This document shows, piece after piece, positions 60,197 to 64,000 of a stretch of 64,000 nucleotides of DNA. Made by a program: the position numbers and the translations under genes. The stretch lies in assembly GCA_021796015.1 (NCBI GenBank), contig JAJYOT010000001.1, positions 42,184 through 106,183 of the forward strand, read 5' to 3'. Positions within the stretch are counted from its first letter, which is position 1; each line of letters opens with the position of its first letter. The notes beneath the pieces are model-generated. The model saw nothing but the letters and a program-made list of their open reading frames with translations, was not told the DNA's origin and did no database searches. Origin of the DNA: a bacterium. GTDB lineage: Bacteria; Elusimicrobiota; Elusimicrobia; UBA1565; UBA9628.

Positions 60197-61138
60197 ATGG
60201 ACGCAGGGGACGCCGACCAGAGCTCAAAAACCCTGGCTTTTTCATCTCTTTCGAGCAAATTAAAATTTTTTCTTAAAGGATTCACAAGAAGACCTTCCGC
60301 CTTGGTTGGGCTCTTTCTCATTTTATTTTTTATTCTCACTGCGGCCCTTAGCTCTTGGCTGGCTCCGGTGCCAAAAGACAGCCGAAATCCTTATTTGATT
60401 CCAGAATTTGGATACAGCCCGGAACCCAAGCTCCCCAGCCGCGCTCATATTTTTGGGACCACTGAAGACCAATATGACCTTTATTATGGAATGATTTGGG
60501 GAACGCGCACGGCTCTTAAGGTCGCTTTGACGGTGGTCGGCTTCTCTGTTTTCCTCGGAATCGTATTGGGAGGACTCTCAGGATATTTTGGCGGATGGGT
60601 GGATGAACTCATCATGCGCTTTACCGATGTCATTTTAGCTCTTCCAAGCTTACTTCTGGCGGTGGTCATCGTCGCGATTACCGGCCCCAGCCTCAGCCAT
60701 GTGATGCTTTCGGTGACCGCAGTTTCCTGGCCGTCTTATGCGCGACTTCTAAGAGGAGATGTATTAGCGATTAGAAACCGAGAATTTATTCAAGCCTCGC
60801 GCGCGATGGGCGCTTCTCACCTACGCATTTTTCTAAAACATATTCTCCCGAACTGCATTTACCCGATTTTAGTTTTGGCCTCTCTCGATATGGGTTCCAT
60901 CGTCATCACGGCCGCGGCGCTGAGTTTCTTGGGTCTGGGAGCGCCCTTGGGCTATGCCGACTGGGGGCAACTCATTTCTCTTTCGCGTAATTGGATCATG
61001 GGCTCTTCCGGAAACCCTTTTGCTTACTGGAACACTTTCACCATCCCTGGGCTCGCTATTTTTTTCTTCGTTCTAGGGTGGAATCTTCTGGGAGATGGAC
61101 TGAGAGACATTCTAGATCCGCGCGCCGCCAGTCATTGA
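60197..61138 (+). CDS. Peptide-type ABC transporter permease (DppC/OppC family)
   Basis: A 313-residue inner membrane permease. It has the N-terminal OppC helix (RPSALVGLFLILFFILTAAL), an exported loop with PSRAHIFGTTEDQYDLYYG, four to five helices in the binding-protein-dependent domain and the EAA motif region (QASRAMGASHLRIFLKHILPN). The end GLGWNLLGDGLRDILDPR-like segment is typical. No partner permease (DppB), ATPases or binding protein is encoded nearby, so it is an orphan in this window. It begins 29 bases after the ankyrin gene. Confidence 0.88.
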   Translation: MDAGDADQSSKTLAFSSLSSKLKFFLKGFTRRPSALVGLFLILFFILTAALSSWLAPVPKDSRNPYLIPEFGYSPEPKLPSRAHIFGTTEDQYDLYYGMIWGTRTALKVALTVVGFSVFLGIVLGGLSGYFGGWVDELIMRFTDVILALPSLLLAVVIVAITGPSLSHVMLSVTAVSWPSYARLLRGDVLAIRNREFIQASRAMGASHLRIFLKHILPNCIYPILVLASLDMGSIVITAAALSFLGLGAPLGYADWGQLISLSRNWIMGSSGNPFAYWNTFTIPGLAIFFFVLGWNLLGDGLRDILDPRAASH

Positions 61139-61169
61139 CCTTTAACCCTTGTTTTGACAAAATAGACCC

Positions 61170-62741
61170 ATGAAAACCTTAAATGAGCTTTTAGATTATG
61201 CCGCCCAAAACAGCCGCCCCGGCATAGGGCTCTTAACTGAAACGGAAAATCTTCCTTATACAGAACTCAAAAACCGCATTCTGACTATTGCATCAAATTT
61301 TGAGAGAAACGGAATCAAAAAGGGAGACCGCATCGCCATTATTCATCGAAATAGTCCGGTTTTTATCGAGGCCTATTTCGCTCTTTCTCGCCTGGGGGCC
61401 ATTGCGGTCCCCATCAACTACATGATCCACAACCCCGAAGAGCTGTCTTATATGCTCAACGACTGCGGAGCAGTGGGAATCGTAACTCAGAAGGAATTTA
61501 TCAAAGGCCTGCGCGAAGCCATGAAATTCTCCGAAAAAATTGAGTTTCTCTGGATTAGCGATGAAGATAAATCCACCGGCCTTGAAAAAGAACTTCCCTT
61601 CTCCAACTTATTGCAAGGTCATCCTGAAGCCTTTGACCCAGTATCGGTATCAGAAGAAGATGTGGCCGTCATTCTCTATACATCAGGGACCACCGGAAAA
61701 CCAAAGGGGGTCATGCTGACCCACAAAAATTTAATCACCAATACGGAAGGCGGCATCGCCAGGCTCAATCTTTTTCCCCATGATTCAAGCTTGGCTATTT
61801 TGCCGATGTTTCACACCCTGGCTTGGACCGCAAATGTTTTAGTCTCCCTACGATTAGGCGCCCGTCTGGCTATCGCCCCAACGATTACGCCGCCCAAAAC
61901 CTGGCTCAATTTAATGGCAAAAAGCAAAACCACTTTATTTTTAGCGGTACCTCAAATTTACTCTTTGTTGGCAAAATCCTCAAAAGGGCTTAAGGGATTT
62001 ATTTTGCGCCATTGGTATTTCCGCAAAGTCCGAATGGCTGTTTCAGGAGCGGCTCCTCTCAACTCAGCAACTTGCCAAGAATTTGAACGAGCGTTCAAAG
62101 TGAAAATTCTTGAGGGTTACGGCCTTACCGAGACCTCTCCCGTCATCACTATTAATTCGCCCGAATATCCCAAGGCCGGAAGCGTGGGGAAACCCATCGA
62201 AGGCGTAGAGGTCAAAATCGTTGATGATGAGGAGCGCATCCTTAAAGCCGGAGAAGAGGGAGAAATTTGCGCCCGCGGGCATTGCGTAATGAAAGGCTAT
62301 TACAATCTTCCTGAAGAGACAAAGGAAGCCTTCACGAAAGACGGATGGCTTAAGACCGGAGACATTGGAATTTTAGATGAGGAAGGATGCCTTTTCATCC
62401 GCGATCGCAAAAAAGACATGATCATCATCAAGGGACTTAAGGTTTTTTCTGCTCAAGTTGAAGCCGTTTTAGCGGAAAACCAGGAAATCCTCGAATCGGC
62501 CGTCATCGGGGTTCCCGATGAACACGGAGATGAAATCATCAAAGCCTTTGTCGTCCTTAAGCCGGGCTCCAAGGAAGATAAATCTTCCTTGATGAAATAT
62601 TGCCGAGAGAAGTTCGACTCCTATAAGCGCCCCCGTGACATTGAAATCGTGGAATCATTGCCAAAAAATTCTCTTCAAAAGATTCTTAAAAGAACTCTGC
62701 GCGAGATGGAAATAAAAAAACGCGCGGCCTCCGTCGGTTAA
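61170..62741 (+). CDS. Acyl-CoA synthetase (AMP-forming, FadD-like)
   Basis: A 523-residue adenylate-forming enzyme that activates fatty acids or other carboxylates to acyl-CoA. Motifs in order: the P-loop-like YTSGTTGKPKGVMLTHKNL (about 170-188), GYGLTETSPVITINSP, WLKTGDIGILDEEGCLFIRD, RKKDMIIIKG hinge and the catalytic Lys region PKNSLQKILKRTLRE near the C-terminus. FadD-type long chain specificity is likely but not certain. A TTGACA at 61154-61159 is too close to the ATG to serve this gene as -35. Confidence 0.9.
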   Translation: MKTLNELLDYAAQNSRPGIGLLTETENLPYTELKNRILTIASNFERNGIKKGDRIAIIHRNSPVFIEAYFALSRLGAIAVPINYMIHNPEELSYMLNDCGAVGIVTQKEFIKGLREAMKFSEKIEFLWISDEDKSTGLEKELPFSNLLQGHPEAFDPVSVSEEDVAVILYTSGTTGKPKGVMLTHKNLITNTEGGIARLNLFPHDSSLAILPMFHTLAWTANVLVSLRLGARLAIAPTITPPKTWLNLMAKSKTTLFLAVPQIYSLLAKSSKGLKGFILRHWYFRKVRMAVSGAAPLNSATCQEFERAFKVKILEGYGLTETSPVITINSPEYPKAGSVGKPIEGVEVKIVDDEERILKAGEEGEICARGHCVMKGYYNLPEETKEAFTKDGWLKTGDIGILDEEGCLFIRDRKKDMIIIKGLKVFSAQVEAVLAENQEILESAVIGVPDEHGDEIIKAFVVLKPGSKEDKSSLMKYCREKFDSYKRPRDIEIVESLPKNSLQKILKRTLREMEIKKRAASVG

Positions 62742-62747
62742 GCGTTC

Positions 62748-64000
62748 GTGAAGCCGATCTCGATTCCACGGTGGCCCGAAGAAGCCGCCCGCCTTTTATC
62801 CATCGTATCCTCTATTGACCCTAATTCCTTTGCCGTAGGGGGTTCTGTTCGCGATCTCATTCTTAAGCGACCCATTTACGATCTTGATCTCGCGTCTTTA
62901 ACGGCATCAACTCTCGCAAAAAAACTCTCAGTTTTTTTCCACGTCAAACAAATCACCTTAGATGAGGAAAATGCGGTTTACCGTCTTGTCCTTCCCCCTC
63001 AATACAAGACGACTAGACAAATCGATATCGCCCAAATCCAAGGGAAAACTATCGAAGAGGACCTTCTCCGGAGGGATTTTACGGTTAACGCCATGGCCTT
63101 ATCCGTGCCGAAAAGAACCTTTCTTGACCCCAGATGCGGACTTAAAGATATCGGAAAGAAAATTTTGCGCTGTGAATCTGGAGATATCCTTAAGTCCGAT
63201 CCTCTAAGAATCTTGCGCGCTTTTCGCCAATCCGCCCAACTGGGTTTTGAAATTGAGAAAAACACGCTTAAACTCCTCAAAACCGCCAAGGACTTAACTC
63301 TCAAGCCCGCGGGCGAAAGAATCCGAAGCGAAATACTCTCGCTCTTGGAAGCCCCGGATTCTTCTCGCCAGCTTTTCATGATGGACCAATGCGGAGTCCT
63401 CACTTCTTTATTTCCCGAGATGGAGCCCCAGAGAAAGACCGCCGTTGAATATTACGGGAAAGGAGGGGTCTTAACTCATTCATTGACTGCCGCCTCAAGG
63501 GCTGATTTTTTAATGAGTCATCTTAAACTCGTATTTCCCAAACACCATGAAACCATCAATCAATATCGGAGAAATATAGTTCTACTTGCCTCTCTTCTCC
63601 ATGATATCGCCAAACCCGACACCGCCAGGATGGTCAAAGGCCGCCTCCATTTTTTCGGGCATGATCAGTTAGGAGCGAAAAAAGTCTCGGAAGTCCTTGA
63701 ACGACTTCGGTTTTCAAGAGAAGAAATATCCCTCGTCCAATCCGCTACGCGCCACCATTTAAGGCCGGGCTATTTGGCCGAGGCGCCCCAAATCAGCGAG
63801 AGAAGCCTTTATCGTTTCTTTCGAGACGCAGGCGAAAATGTCCTTTATACGCTTCTGACGGCTTGGGCCGACCACACAAGCTATGTGCCGGAGAAATCTA
63901 TCCTTGATTTCTTGCCTCTTACCCGAAAACCCGTGGGGAAAGAATTGGAAAAAGTTCCAAAAGATTTGAGGAAAACCCTCCGACATCTTCAAACCGTCAA
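62748..64000 (+). CDS. cca: CCA tRNA nucleotidyltransferase / poly(A) polymerase family protein (3' end outside window)
   Basis: The frame opens with GTG 62748 and remains open to the window end (417 codons). It encodes a class II nucleotidyltransferase that adds or repairs the tRNA CCA end. Motifs: FAVGGSVRDLILKRP and YDLDLAS (metal-binding Asp pair, near residues 34-54), EEDLLRRDFTVNAMAL, DPLRILRAFRQSAQLGFEIE, and an HD domain (LASLLHDIAKPDTA near residue 285, then HHLRP). The HD domain suggests phosphohydrolase activity as in E. coli Cca. It starts six bases after the acyl-CoA synthetase stop. No ATG fits the family's N-terminus. Confidence 0.88.
   Translation, partial: MKPISIPRWPEEAARLLSIVSSIDPNSFAVGGSVRDLILKRPIYDLDLASLTASTLAKKLSVFFHVKQITLDEENAVYRLVLPPQYKTTRQIDIAQIQGKTIEEDLLRRDFTVNAMALSVPKRTFLDPRCGLKDIGKKILRCESGDILKSDPLRILRAFRQSAQLGFEIEKNTLKLLKTAKDLTLKPAGERIRSEILSLLEAPDSSRQLFMMDQCGVLTSLFPEMEPQRKTAVEYYGKGGVLTHSLTAASRADFLMSHLKLVFPKHHETINQYRRNIVLLASLLHDIAKPDTARMVKGRLHFFGHDQLGAKKVSEVLERLRFSREEISLVQSATRHHLRPGYLAEAPQISERSLYRFFRDAGENVLYTLLTAWADHTSYVPEKSILDFLPLTRKPVGKELEKVPKDLRKTLRHLQTV

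Noticed and set aside
61154..61159. TTGACA as -35 for the acyl-CoA synthetase gene
   Set aside because: It is only 10 bases from the ATG and no -10 lies 17 bases downstream outside the coding region.
1..64000. CRISPR arrays, tRNA or rRNA genes, transposase genes
   Set aside because: No regularly spaced direct repeats, cloverleaf-like sequences, rRNA stretches or transposase proteins were seen; a tRNAscan or Infernal run could still reveal a missed short RNA.

Overview
The window is one continuous stretch of chromosome from a diderm (Gram-negative-type) bacterium. Evidence for the diderm envelope is repeated: several secreted beta-barrel proteins ending in phenylalanine, signal peptides and lipoboxes, a BamA-like protein and a lytic transglycosylase. 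A class III type pilin (prepilin motif G-FTLIE) lies apart from a pilB-pilT-pilC cluster. The mixture suggests Elusimicrobiota or a related uncultured lineage, but this is an inference from gene style, not from a marker-gene tree. I saw no rRNA, tRNA, CRISPR array, prophage or transposase gene.

Layout. 1-8.5 kb: envelope proteins, including a secreted protein-kinase-like gene, a DUF3015 protein, a DUF4105 protein, an MltD-like transglycosylase and a lipoprotein-like alpha/beta hydrolase. 8.5-16.8 kb: a uvrD/pcrA-gatC-gatA-Nudix-gatB run, the pilin, a hydrolase-Nudix pair and a coiled-coil protein. 16.8-24.3 kb: gcvT-gcvH-gcvP, then a restriction-modification cassette, then a lipoate-ligase-like gene. 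The cassette therefore separates the glycine cleavage genes from a gene that could lipoylate GcvH. 24.4-31.2 kb: rplU-rpmA-obg, the squalene genes hpnC-hpnD-hpnE, dcd and two small membrane or secreted proteins. 31.2-36.9 kb: a glycine-rich secreted protein, two TadE/TadG-like proteins, an FtsH-like protease and MarC. 36.9-48.2 kb: porin, ferredoxin, a double cysteine-peptidase protein, a DUF1460 protein, an outer membrane protein/AIR-synthase-like/sodium symporter operon, greA, queG, a BamA-like protein and a zinc-ribbon protein. 48.2-53 kb: a tpiA-pduL-deoC-aldehyde dehydrogenase operon. 53-64 kb: clpP, a structured intergenic region, pilB-pilT-pilC, uvrC, an ankyrin protein, an orphan peptide-type ABC permease, an acyl-CoA synthetase and a CCA-adding enzyme cut by the window end.

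Functional links. DeoC would split deoxyribose 5-phosphate into acetaldehyde and glyceraldehyde 3-phosphate. TpiA takes the triose, and the dehydrogenase and PduL could handle the two-carbon product. HpnC, HpnD and HpnE together make squalene from farnesyl diphosphate. GcvT, GcvH and GcvP form the glycine cleavage system with the lipoate ligase.

The most notable signals are not genes. First, at least five genes (rplU, a TadG-like gene, tpiA, pilB, the ankyrin gene) have a -35 and -10 pair spaced by exactly 17 bases, with the -10 ending only 5-9 bases before the start codon. This predicts leaderless mRNAs. Other genes (DUF3015, ferredoxin) have ordinary leaders with Shine-Dalgarno sites. Second, a purine/pyrimidine hairpin repeat occurs twice, each time at the 5' end of a gene, where it would encode a basic then hydrophobic signal-like segment. 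Third, a REP-like palindrome occurs three times inside coding frames, always read as LGTVPNS; two copies form the linker between the halves of a double aldehyde dehydrogenase.
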